NCBI GenBank assembly: GCA_963726405.1
Contig: CAVSCF010000006.1
Span: 1-64,000 of the forward strand
Reading direction: 5' to 3'
DNA: 64,000 nucleotides
Source: JAOUJD01 sp963726405
GTDB lineage: Bacteria; Pseudomonadota; Gammaproteobacteria; Burkholderiales; Burkholderiaceae_F
Below the pieces are notes generated by a model. It saw nothing but the letters and a program-made list of their open reading frames with translations. It was not told the DNA's origin and did not search any database. The position numbers and the translations under genes are program-made. Of this stretch, positions 24,975-33,412 are shown piece after piece. Position 1 is the first letter of the stretch; the number at the start of each line of letters is the position of its first letter.

Positions 24975-26294
24975 GTGAACGATCCTCTCTCCATTACGGC
25001 CGCCGCGCGCGACGCGCCCGATGCCGTCGCGCTGCACGTCGGCCCCGACCGCTACACCTTCGCCGATCTCGCCGATCTCGTCAGTACGCGGCGCGCGGAC
25101 CTCGCCTCCGAACTCGTGCCCGGGCGCCCCGTGCCGCTGGTGGGGCGCAACAAGCTGGAACGCGTCGTCGCGCTCTACACGCTGCTCGAAGCGCGCGTGC
25201 CGGTGCTGCTGATCCATCCCAAGCTCACCGAGGGCGAGCGGGCGGCGGAAATCGCGGCCACCGCGCGGGCCGCAGGCAGCCTGCCGCCCGACGCGGCGGT
25301 GGTCCTCTACACCTCGGGCACCACGGGCGAGGCGCGCGGCGCCGTGCTCACGCGTGCGGCGCTCGTTGCCTCTGCCCAGGCGAGCGCGGCCAATCTCGGC
25401 TGGGAACCGGACGACTGCTGGCTGCTGGCGATGCCGATTGCACGCGTCGGAGGCCTCTCGATCCTGACGCGATCCCTCATCGCGCGCCGGGCGGTGGCTC
25501 TCGCGCCCGGCTTCGACGCCCGCGAACTGCCGCAGTGGATCGAGCAGTGGCGAACCACGCTCGTGTCCCTCGTGCCGACGATGGTCGGGCTGCTCTTCGA
25601 CGAGTTTCCCGACTGGCGCCCGCCTTCCTTCCTGCGTGCGCTCCTGGTCGGCGGTGCGGAAGCGCCGCCGCGGCTGCTCAAGGAGGCGGCGAAACGCAAG
25701 GTGCCGGTCGTGATCACCTACGGCTGCACCGAGACCTGCTCGCAGGTCGTCGTCACGCCGTATGCGCAGCGTTTCAACCCGACCCCGTGCGGCGCCGGAC
25801 AACCGTTGCCGGGCGCGGAAGTGCGCGTGACCGACGGCCGCATCGAAGTGCGCGGCCCCATGCGGATGGCGGGCTACCTCGGCCAGCCGCCGCTCGCCGA
25901 GGAGGAGTGGTTCGATACCGGCGACCTCGGCATGCTCGACCCGCAGGGCTGCCTGCACGTGCGTGGGCGACGCGCCGACCTGGTCGTCACCGGCGGCGAC
26001 AACGTCTACCCGGCCGAAGTGGAACGGGTGCTGGAGGCCTGCCACGGCATTCGTGCCGCGGCGGTGTTCGGCGTACCGGATGCGACCTGGGGCCAGATCG
26101 TGGCGGCCGCGTTCGTGGCCGAAGGCACGCCGCCGACCGACGACCAGCTCAAGGCCTTCCTCGAACATCACCTCGCCGGGCACAAGCGGCCGCGGCGGGT
26201 CGTGTTCGTCGAGCGATTGCCGCAGACGGCGGCGGGCAAGCTCGATCGCGCGGGGCTGAATTCGTTGACGCCCCAGCTTCGTCAGTTGTCTTAG
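24975..26294 (+). CDS. menE: o-Succinylbenzoate-CoA ligase-like (MenE)
   Basis: This 439-residue adenylate-forming enzyme is short for the acyl-CoA synthetase family, like MenE. Motifs are V-L-Y-T-S-G-T-T-G-E-A-R-G-A, Y-G-C-T-E-T-C-S-Q, W-F-D-T-G-D-L-G and P-Q-T-A-A-G-K-L-D-R. It would make OSB-CoA, the substrate of MenB just upstream. The GTG at 24975 is taken as start because it gives a family-like N-terminus 35 bases after menB. Without menC/D/F here, a related aryl-CoA ligase role is possible. Confidence 0.75.
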   Translation: MNDPLSITAAARDAPDAVALHVGPDRYTFADLADLVSTRRADLASELVPGRPVPLVGRNKLERVVALYTLLEARVPVLLIHPKLTEGERAAEIAATARAAGSLPPDAAVVLYTSGTTGEARGAVLTRAALVASAQASAANLGWEPDDCWLLAMPIARVGGLSILTRSLIARRAVALAPGFDARELPQWIEQWRTTLVSLVPTMVGLLFDEFPDWRPPSFLRALLVGGAEAPPRLLKEAAKRKVPVVITYGCTETCSQVVVTPYAQRFNPTPCGAGQPLPGAEVRVTDGRIEVRGPMRMAGYLGQPPLAEEEWFDTGDLGMLDPQGCLHVRGRRADLVVTGGDNVYPAEVERVLEACHGIRAAAVFGVPDATWGQIVAAAFVAEGTPPTDDQLKAFLEHHLAGHKRPRRVVFVERLPQTAAGKLDRAGLNSLTPQLRQLS

Positions 26295-26839
26295 CGGGCT
26301 GTTCCTCTTGCGCAGCGGCCGCGCTGCGGGGCACCTCGACTCCGCGCGGCTCGGCGGCGGGCGGGCTTCGATGGAGGTCGTCCTTGCGGGCCGCGGCAGC
26401 TTCGAATTCCATCGTGCGAGTCGCGCGATCGCGGCTCGGTTGGGCGCTGAGCTCGGCCCGCCCCGGCTCTCAATCAGTACGCCCGCCGCCTGAGCCGCCT
26501 CCGCGAGGCGCCCCACAGCGCGGCCACTGCGCCGAGCTTCGCAAACGCATCCGGACCCCACCGAAGCGAAACCGGCATGCTCCACGAAGTGTGGCGCCGG
26601 AGGGGAGTGTGGGGTATCTCGCGCAGCGGGCGTCAGGCGGCGGGCGTGCCATGCGCGAAGCGAGGCGGGCCGCGGAGGCTCGCCACCCGAGCCGCTATGG
26701 GGGAGCGCCGGGATTCGAAGCTGCTGGCCCGCAATGAACCAGAGTCGCTGAATGACGCCCGCCGCGACGACCGCGGAGTCGAGGTACCCCGCGCTCCCCT
26801 TCGGCGCAGGAGAGGAAGTCCTGCTACGAGAATTCCGCG
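26295..26839. other. Gene-poor gap of 545 bases
   Basis: Several frames stay open in this GC-rich gap, but none has a recognisable domain or a good ribosome site. They end in Arg/Ala/Pro-rich text typical of non-coding high-GC DNA. I see no promoter, terminator or RNA gene that I can defend. It separates menE from the converging VWA gene, so both transcripts must end inside it. Confidence 0.5.
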
Positions 26840-27880
26840 CTACAGCACCCGGTTGAACCACAGCATTGACAGCACCGCCCCAAGCCCCGCGAGCAAGGCT
26901 CCGAGGCCCGCGAAGAGCGCGGTGATCTCGGTCGGTTGCTGCTTCTCGAACCCGAGCTTTGCGCTGAGCCGGCTGTAAACCTTCTTCAGTTCCTTCGCGT
27001 CGGCCGCCCGGAAGTACTCGCCCTCGGTGGCGCGGGCCACCTGCTTCAGCTTGTCCTCGTCGAGCCGCACGCGCATCTGCCAGCCGTCGGCGCTCACCGT
27101 CGTGCCTTCCGGCGTTCCCATGCCGACTGTGTAGACCCGCACCCCCAGCTCGGCGGCGAGTTCGGCAGCCTTCATCGGATCCGGACCGACGTTGCTCTGG
27201 CCATCGGACAGCAGGACGATTGCGGCGGTGGAGTTGCTGCCGGCGGTGATCTCGCGCTCCTCGAGCTTCTTGCGCGGCTCGTCCTTCTTGCCCTTCGGCG
27301 GATTGATGAATTCCTCGACGTTGATGCGCGCCTGCGGCAACGCGGCGTCGAGCGCGATCACGAGACCGCTGCCAAGCGCCGTTCCGCGCTGCGGCTCGAG
27401 CCGGTCGATCGACGTGATGATGGCCTCGCGGTTGTCGGTCGGCGACTGCACGAGCGCGGCCGAGGCGGCGATGCCGACGACACCGATCTTCACGTGGCGC
27501 GGCTGGTCGGCCACGAAAGCCTTCGCGGCGTTCTGCGCGGCGACCATGCGGGTGGGCTGCAGATCGGTGGCGCGCATGCTGCCCGACATGTCGACCGCGA
27601 GAATGATCGTTTCGATCCGCGCCGGCAGCACCAGCGCGGCCTGCGGACGCGCCACCGCCAGCAGCAGCATCGTCAGGCCCAGCAGCCATAGCAGCGGCGG
27701 CAGCGCCCGCTGCACGCGTCCGGTCGTCGCCGCGCCGACGGTTTCCAGCCGCGCGTGGCGAGCCAGCGAGGCGCTTCGCCGCTTCAGCACCTGCGCGTAG
27801 ACGAATATCACCAGCGGCACGGCGAGCAGCAGCCACAGCATCGACGGCCACAGGAAGGTGAAGCTGGTCGGGTTGCCCAT
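26840..27880 (-). CDS. VWA-domain membrane protein (BatA/BatB type)
   Basis: This 346-residue protein has two N-terminal membrane helices (residues 8-30 and 62-76), then a von Willebrand A domain with MIDAS D97-M-S-G-S101 and L-L-S-D-G-Q-S-N. A last helix at the C-terminus completes it. Such Bat-type proteins stand in the inner membrane with the VWA domain outside and act with MoxR ATPases in stress or protein maturation. It follows the DUF58 gene by eight bases in one operon. A close paralogue on the other strand begins at 31212. Confidence 0.85.
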   Translation of the reverse strand: MGNPTSFTFLWPSMLWLLLAVPLVIFVYAQVLKRRSASLARHARLETVGAATTGRVQRALPPLLWLLGLTMLLLAVARPQAALVLPARIETIILAVDMSGSMRATDLQPTRMVAAQNAAKAFVADQPRHVKIGVVGIAASAALVQSPTDNREAIITSIDRLEPQRGTALGSGLVIALDAALPQARINVEEFINPPKGKKDEPRKKLEEREITAGSNSTAAIVLLSDGQSNVGPDPMKAAELAAELGVRVYTVGMGTPEGTTVSADGWQMRVRLDEDKLKQVARATEGEYFRAADAKELKKVYSRLSAKLGFEKQQPTEITALFAGLGALLAGLGAVLSMLWFNRVL

Positions 27881-27888
27881 GTCAGGGT

Positions 27889-28908
27889 TCAGCTTCGCAG
27901 GTGTCTGGGGACTGCGCCCGAGGCGAGCTGGCGGCGGCGCTTGCGCAACTGGGTGAAGCGCAGCAGCGCTTCGTCGAGCGGCTCGTCGGTCGCGAGTTCG
28001 AGGCAATCGACGCCCGCATCGCCCAGCGCGGCACGCAACTCGACCTCGCGCTTCTCCGCCGCCTTCGCGAAGCGCAGGCGGAACGCGCGGTCGTGCGTGT
28101 CGACGAGCAGCTGCTCGCCGGTCTCCGCGTCCTGCATGACCACCAGTCCGATGTCCGGCAGCTCGGTTTCCATCGGGTCCGTGAGCCGCACGGCGACGAT
28201 GTCGTGGCGGCGGGCGAGGTCCGACAGTGCGCGCGACCAGCCCGGCGTGCTGATGAAGTCCGAAACGACGAACAGCACCGAGCGCCGCTTGATCACCGGG
28301 CGCGCGAGCTTCAGCAGCTCGGCGAGATCGGTGACGCGGCCGACCGCCGTGGGAGATGGTTTCGCGCGCCGCTCGGCCAGCTTCTGCATGCGGTCGAGGA
28401 TGTGCAGCACGTGGACGCGGCCGCTGCGCGCCGGGACGACCTCGCTCGCGTGCTCGGAGTGCAGCACCGCGCCGACGCGATTGCCGTACCGGGTGAAGAG
28501 CCTCGCGAGCACCGCGACCAGCTCGCTCGCGAGCGCGCGCTTGCGCATCTGCTGCGAGCCGAAGTCGACCGAGCCCGAGAGATCCAGCACGAACCACGCG
28601 GCCACCTCGCGGTCTTCCTGGAACTCGCGCACGTGGGGAACCTGCACCCGCGCGGTGACGTTCCAGTCGATGTAGCGGACGTCGTCGTGCAACTGGTATT
28701 CGCGCAGGTCGGCGAGGTCGAGCCCGAAGCCGCGGAACAGGGTGCGGTAGTCGCCCTGCAGGACGCCGTCGAGGCGACGCAGCACGGTCCACTCGAGCCT
28801 GCGCAGCAGCCGATCGGGATCGACCGCGCTGGCGGGCTCGTTGGCGGCCGGGACGTCGTCCGCGATCGTCGCGGCCGACGCGACCTTAGGCCGTAGCCAC
28901 CCGAACAT
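27889..28908 (-). CDS. DUF58 protein
   Basis: This 339-residue protein has the DUF58 signature R-E-Y-Q-L-H-D-D-V-R-Y-I-D-W followed by a degenerate VWA-like fold (V-L-D-L-S-G-S-V-D-F-G and V-V-S-D-F-I). DUF58 genes nearly always sit beside moxR, as here. The role is in the MoxR/VWA machinery, probably as adaptor or substrate. It starts 23 bases inside the end of the moxR frame. Confidence 0.85.
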   Translation of the reverse strand: MFGWLRPKVASAATIADDVPAANEPASAVDPDRLLRRLEWTVLRRLDGVLQGDYRTLFRGFGLDLADLREYQLHDDVRYIDWNVTARVQVPHVREFQEDREVAAWFVLDLSGSVDFGSQQMRKRALASELVAVLARLFTRYGNRVGAVLHSEHASEVVPARSGRVHVLHILDRMQKLAERRAKPSPTAVGRVTDLAELLKLARPVIKRRSVLFVVSDFISTPGWSRALSDLARRHDIVAVRLTDPMETELPDIGLVVMQDAETGEQLLVDTHDRAFRLRFAKAAEKREVELRAALGDAGVDCLELATDEPLDEALLRFTQLRKRRRQLASGAVPRHLRS

Positions 28909-29897
28909 GGGTTTCCAGGGGTTTCTCGGGGGCCCGCACCGCCTGCAGCACCCGCATGATGATGCCGTCGGCGGTCTGGCCGTCCGACAGCGCCTCGTAG
29001 CTCAGCACAAGGCGGTGGCGGAGCACGTCGGGCACGAGGTCGATCACGTCCTCGGGCAGGACGAAGGCCCGCCCGCGCAGGAACGCAAGGGCACGCGCGC
29101 CCTCGATCATGTTGATCGTCGCGCGCGGGCTGGCGCCGAACGTGATGTAGGACTGCAGTTCGCGCAGGCCGTACTGCTCGGGGCGGCGCGTGGCGGAGAC
29201 GAGCTTCACGGCGTACTGCATCAGCGCCGGATCGACGTAGATGCGGCGGCACTCCTGCTGCAGCTGCATCAGCTGCTCGGTCGAGCACACGCCGCTCATC
29301 GGTCGTCGGCGCGCCGGTGACGCGCTCGACGATCACGAACTCCTCTTCCTCGTTCGGATAGTCGACCACGACCTTCATCATGAAGCGGTCGACCTGCGCT
29401 TCGGGCAGCGGGTACGTGCCTTCGGTCTCGATCGGATTCTGCGTCGCCATGACGAGGAAGGGCGCAGGCACCTTGTGCGACTCGCCCGCGATCGTCACCT
29501 GGCGCTCCTGCATCACCTCGAGCAGCGCGCTCTGCACCTTGGCCGGAGCGCGGTTGATCTCGTCGGCGAGCAGCAGGTTGGCGAAGACCGGTCCGAGCAC
29601 CGTCGAGAACTCGCCGGATTTCTGGTTGTACATGCGCGTGCCGATGAGGTCGGCCGGCAGCAGGTCCGGGGTGAACTGGATCCGCTTGAACGAGCCGCGA
29701 ATCGTCTTGGCCAGCGTGTTCACTGTCAGCGTCTTGGCGAGACCTGGAACGCCCTCGACCAGCAGGTGGCCCTGCGCGAGGATCGCGACGAGCACGCGCT
29801 CGAGGAAGTGATCCTGGCCGACGACGATGCGCTTGACCTCGTACAGCACGCGCTGCATCAGTTCGCCGGTGTTGCGTGCGGTGTTCTGCTCTTCCAT
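28886..29897 (-). pseudogene. MoxR AAA ATPase, one frame break
   Basis: The N-terminal part (MEEQNTARNTGELMQRVLYE, Walker A G-V-P-G-L-A-K-T at 49-56, Walker B L-L-A-D-E-I-N-R-A-P, T-Q-N-P-I-E-T-E-G) and the C-terminal part (S-T-E-Q-L-M-Q-L-Q-Q-E-C, then S-Y-I-T-F-G-A-S-P-R-A) are both well conserved but in different frames. The break lies near 29283-29290, where R-V-L-S-T-E-Q is expected. One base is gained or two are lost. MoxR proteins act as ATP-driven chaperones with VWA partners. Total length, about 337 residues, is normal, so an assembly error is the best guess. Confidence 0.75.
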
Positions 29898-29929
29898 GGA
29901 AATCCTCGTGCGGGGCGAGCCGTGTCGAC

Positions 29930-30898
29930 TCAGAACGGGGGGATGCCGACGGCCGCGCCGGCGCTTTCGATCGTGGCGGCGAAACCGATGCCGATGAACG
30001 TGCGTGCGGGCGTGGGGTTCAGCAGCGCGGTGACGATGCCGACCACTTCGCCGTCCATCGTGATCAACGGCCCGCCGCTGTTGCCGGGATTCACCGCCGC
30101 GTCGAACTGGATCAGCCCGGTCATCACCTGCTTGCCCTGCGGCGAGCGGAAGGAGCGGTCCAGCCCCGACACCACGCCCGCGGAGGTCGAGGGGCCGATG
30201 CCGAACGGGAATCCGATCGCGACCACCTCGTCGCCGGGCCGCAGGTTCGAGGTCGAGCCGAGCGTGGCCGCTTCGAGGTCGTCGGGGATCTGCTTCGCGC
30301 GGATCACGGCGAGGTCGTTCTCGGGATAGGTCTTCAGCAGTTCGACGTCCGACTCGCTGCCGTCGAAGAACGTGACCGTGACGCGCTTGCTGCCCGAAAC
30401 GACGTGCAGGTTGGTCAGGATGGTGCCGTTGTCGATCACCACCACGCCCGTGCCCACGCCCTGCATCTGCTCGTAGCCGCCGGGCTCGTCGAACTCGTCG
30501 TAGCCGCGCACGCGCACGACCGAGTTCATCACGACCTCCGCGGCCTTGGCCGCGCGCGACGGCAGCGGCTTGTTCTCCATCGTGTAGAGGACGGCGTTGT
30601 CGACGTCGTCCTGCGTCAGTTCGTGCGGCACGGGCCGCATCGCATCGCGCGCGACCAGCAGCGCGAGGGCGAAGGCGACGCCGCCCACGAATACGACCGC
30701 GCGCTCGTGGCGCTTCAGGAAACCGGGGCGGGATGCGCCGATCCTCGGCGCGGCCGCATCGGTGGATGCCTGCGATGCGGCGGGGGCGGCACCCGCGCCG
30801 GCGCGCGTGCTCGTCGCGGAAGCGGGAGGGTCGGCCGAAGCCGTCGCCGCCGCCTTGCGGACCCGGCTGGCGCTGCTGTAGAGCGCAGGCTTCTTCAT
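29930..30898 (-). CDS. Membrane-anchored trypsin-like serine protease (no PDZ)
   Basis: This 322-residue protein has a flexible Ala/Pro-rich N-terminus, one membrane helix at about 68-84, and a DegP/HtrA-type protease domain. The triad is H165 (T-N-L-H-V-V), D195 (E-N-D-L-A-V-I) and S274 (G-N-S-G-G-P-L). The chain ends right after the protease domain, so there is no PDZ domain as in full HtrA proteins. It should act in the periplasm on misfolded or specific substrates. It leads the moxR-DUF58-VWA operon. Confidence 0.85.
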   Translation of the reverse strand: MKKPALYSSASRVRKAAATASADPPASATSTRAGAGAAPAASQASTDAAAPRIGASRPGFLKRHERAVVFVGGVAFALALLVARDAMRPVPHELTQDDVDNAVLYTMENKPLPSRAAKAAEVVMNSVVRVRGYDEFDEPGGYEQMQGVGTGVVVIDNGTILTNLHVVSGSKRVTVTFFDGSESDVELLKTYPENDLAVIRAKQIPDDLEAATLGSTSNLRPGDEVVAIGFPFGIGPSTSAGVVSGLDRSFRSPQGKQVMTGLIQFDAAVNPGNSGGPLITMDGEVVGIVTALLNPTPARTFIGIGFAATIESAGAAVGIPPF

Positions 30899-31211
30899 CG
30901 GAACTCCATCGACACGCCCCCTCGTGTCCGGGGAAAAGTAGCACGGGCGCCCTGCGAGGTCATGGGGTGTCCGCCCGCTGGTCGGGGCGCACGACGGGCA
31001 GAAGTCGTACCCGATTCGCGGCAGCGTGCCGAATGCGCCGAACGTCCTTCGCGCGGAGTCGTCCCACGGTTCTGCACCGTTGTTGTGCCTCGGTTCGTGG
31101 TGATGATGGGTGCCGATCCGGGCGCGCGCGGTGCTAGAGTGGTTCGCGGCACGGTCCGTCCACGTTGGTCAGGCCGCGCGTCGAAAGGTTCGACAAGGAG
31201 ACGCAAGACCC
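30899..31211. other. Divergent promoter region between protease and VWA genes
   Basis: This 313-base gap must hold promoters for the protease-moxR operon (minus) and the VWA gene (plus). AAGGAG lies 16 bases before the plus-strand ATG at 31212. I see no convincing -35/-10 pair, hairpin or RNA gene. Shared control of the two VWA paralogues from this region is possible. Confidence 0.4.
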
Positions 31212-32300
31212 ATGCGGTTTCTGTGGCCGGACGTGCTCTGGTTCCTGCTGCTGGTACCGGCGCTGATTGCCGCGTACGTCGTGATGCTCAGGCGACGGAA
31301 GAACGCGGCGGTCCGGTATGCGAGCCTGACGCTCGTGCGCGACTCGATCGGCGCCGGGCAGCGCATCCGCCGTCACGTCCCGCCCGCGCTCGTGCTGCTC
31401 GGGCTCGTCGGCGCGATCGTCGCCGCCGCGCGGCCGACGGCCACGGTGACCCTGCCGTCCCAGTACATGACCATCGCGCTTGCCATGGACGTGTCCCGCA
31501 GCATGCAGGCCACCGACGTGGAGCCCAACCGGTTGAGCGCGGCCCAGACCGCGGCCAAGTCCTTCATCGCTGAATTGCCGAAGAACGTGCGGCTCGGCAT
31601 CGTGTCGTTCGCCGGCACGGCGGCCGTGGTGCAGACGCCCACGGAGAGCCGCGACGACATGCTGAGCGCGATCGACCGCTTCCAGTTGCAGCGCGCCACG
31701 GCCACCGGCAGCGGACTGCTGCTCGCGCTGTCCATGCTGTTCCCCGAGGAGGCCTTCGACCTGGAGTCGGCGGTGTTCGACAGTCGCTTCGGGGCGGGAC
31801 CGCGGCCGACGCCGCTCGACAAGCGCAAGTCGGCCGACGCGGCCAAGGCCGGCGGGGCCGCGAGCAGGGAGCCGGTGAAGCCGGGGAGCTACACGGGCGG
31901 GGTGATCATCCTGCTCTCGGACGGTCGCCGGACGACGGGACCGGACCCACTCGACATCGCGAAGATGGCGGCCGACCGCGGCGTGCGCGTCTACACGGTC
32001 GGGTTCGGCACGCGCGACGGCGCGTCGATCGACTTCGAGGGCTATTCGTTCTACGTGCGTCTGGACGAGGAGACGCTCAAGGCGATCGCCAAGATGACGG
32101 GCGGCGAGTACTTCCACGCCGGAACCGCGGCCGACCTGCAGAAGGTGTACGAAACGCTGAACGCGCGCATCGCGCTCGAAACGCGGGAGACGGAAATCAG
32201 TGCGCTGCTCGTCGCCGGCGCCGCGGCCCTGCTGCTGATGGGGGCGCTGCTGTCGCTGCTGTGGTTCCACCGCGGCGTGCCGATGCCCGCGACGCGCTGA
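31212..32300 (+). CDS. VWA-domain membrane protein, paralogue on plus strand
   Basis: This 362-residue protein has the same layout as the one at 26840: M-R-F-L-W-P-D-V-L-W start, two N-terminal helices, MIDAS D93-V-S-R-S97, I-I-L-L-S-D-G-R-R, and a C-terminal helix with S-L-L-W-F-H-R-G. A 40-residue Lys/Ala insertion near 190-235 marks it off from the first. It is alone on its strand. Both copies look intact, so they may form a hetero-complex in the membrane with MoxR. Confidence 0.85.
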   Translation: MRFLWPDVLWFLLLVPALIAAYVVMLRRRKNAAVRYASLTLVRDSIGAGQRIRRHVPPALVLLGLVGAIVAAARPTATVTLPSQYMTIALAMDVSRSMQATDVEPNRLSAAQTAAKSFIAELPKNVRLGIVSFAGTAAVVQTPTESRDDMLSAIDRFQLQRATATGSGLLLALSMLFPEEAFDLESAVFDSRFGAGPRPTPLDKRKSADAAKAGGAASREPVKPGSYTGGVIILLSDGRRTTGPDPLDIAKMAADRGVRVYTVGFGTRDGASIDFEGYSFYVRLDEETLKAIAKMTGGEYFHAGTAADLQKVYETLNARIALETRETEISALLVAGAAALLLMGALLSLLWFHRGVPMPATR

Positions 32301-32331
32301 TCGCGGTCCTCGCGCGGCGCAGCGCTGCGCG

Positions 32332-33303
32332 TCACTTCGTCGAGATCACCACCAGCCGGTCCGTGCCGGATTCCGCTCCCCACGCTTCACCGGCGCGGCC
32401 AAGCATCTGCCTGACTTGCGCGTTCGGCCGGTCGCTCGGGTAGCGGTCGAACTTCTCGGTGAGAGGATCGAAGCGCAGCACGGTGTTGGTCGACCACTCG
32501 GACAGCCAGACCTTGTCCTGGTCGTCGACATAGACCGAGTACATCTGGGCGCGGTCGAACGGCTTCCATGCCTTCCACTGCCGGCCCGCCGGGTCGTACA
32601 TGCTCACCTGGCCCGACAGCCACTCGCTGATCCACAAGCGGCCCTTGCTGTCGCTCCACACGCGGCGGGCGCCCTGACGCGGCGTCGGCGGCTCGATCAC
32701 CGTGGCCGCGCCGGTGCTCCGGTCGATGTGCGCCAGGTGGCTGCCGGCGAGCGAAACGTAATAGACCTCCCCTTTGGGCGTGGCGGTGATGCCGTATGGC
32801 CCGCGGCCCCCGGGCGCATCCATCACGCGCGCCTCGCCGGTCTTCGGGTTGAGGCTGCCGTAATAGCCGGCCTGGCCGGTCCACCACAGGACGCCGTCGC
32901 CGTCGAACGCGGCGGTGTTCATGTTCGTGTAGGGCGTGTCCTTGGGCAGCGGAAAGACCTTCACCGCCTTCGTCGCCGGATCGACCCGCACGATCGCGTT
33001 CTGGCCGCCGTCGGTGACCCAGGCCGCGCCGTCGGGGCCGACGATCACCCCGTGCGGCGACGAACCTGCGCCAAGCGGGATCTCCTCGACCTTTCCGGTG
33101 CGGGGGTCGAGCCGCCCGAGATGGCCGCTGCGCTGTGCGGTGTACCAGACGGTTCCATCCGGCGCGGGAGCGACGTCGTGGGGCGCGCTGCGCGGCGGCA
33201 GCTGGAAGTAGCGGACCGTCTGGCCCAGTGCGGGCGCGGCGGCGCTCGCCAGGAACGGCAGGGCGGCGGCGAGGACGAGCGCGTGGATCGAGCGGGTGTT
33301 CAT
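32332..33303 (-). CDS. Vgb-like (streptogramin lyase family) propeller, secreted
   Basis: This 323-residue protein has a signal peptide (L-A-A-A-L-P-F-L-A-S-A-A-A-P) and repeats of the type A-P-D-G-T-V-W-Y-T, G-P-D-G-A-A-W-V-T-D and S-K-G-R-L-W-I-S-E. These are the blades of virginiamycin B lyase-like propellers. True Vgb lyases act in the cytoplasm on streptogramin B; most secreted relatives have no proven activity, so antibiotic resistance should not be assumed. It diverges from the MFS gene over 109 bases. Confidence 0.8.
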   Translation of the reverse strand: MNTRSIHALVLAAALPFLASAAAPALGQTVRYFQLPPRSAPHDVAPAPDGTVWYTAQRSGHLGRLDPRTGKVEEIPLGAGSSPHGVIVGPDGAAWVTDGGQNAIVRVDPATKAVKVFPLPKDTPYTNMNTAAFDGDGVLWWTGQAGYYGSLNPKTGEARVMDAPGGRGPYGITATPKGEVYYVSLAGSHLAHIDRSTGAATVIEPPTPRQGARRVWSDSKGRLWISEWLSGQVSMYDPAGRQWKAWKPFDRAQMYSVYVDDQDKVWLSEWSTNTVLRFDPLTEKFDRYPSDRPNAQVRQMLGRAGEAWGAESGTDRLVVISTK

Positions 33304-33412
33304 CGGTGGGGCTCCAGCGGCGCGGACACCGGATCCTACTGGCGAGGGGGCGCGCGCGGGCAAGCAGGGCGCGCGCCCGCATCGTGCACGCGGGATGCTG
33401 CTTGTCCCGACG

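Noticed and set aside
26690..26740. A TTCGAATCCCG stretch resembling a tRNA T-loop (minus strand)
   Set aside because: The bases on either side do not form a five-pair T-stem, and no anticodon or acceptor stem could be found.
24684..27851. A minus-strand open frame of 1055 codons
   Set aside because: It runs antisense to menB/menE and across the VWA gene in the wrong frame; its text is Arg/Ala/Pro-rich with no domain. The real genes there have clear motifs.
32332..33303. Antibiotic (streptogramin) resistance gene
   Set aside because: The protein belongs to the Vgb-like propeller family but has a signal peptide; secreted members are not known to inactivate streptogramins.
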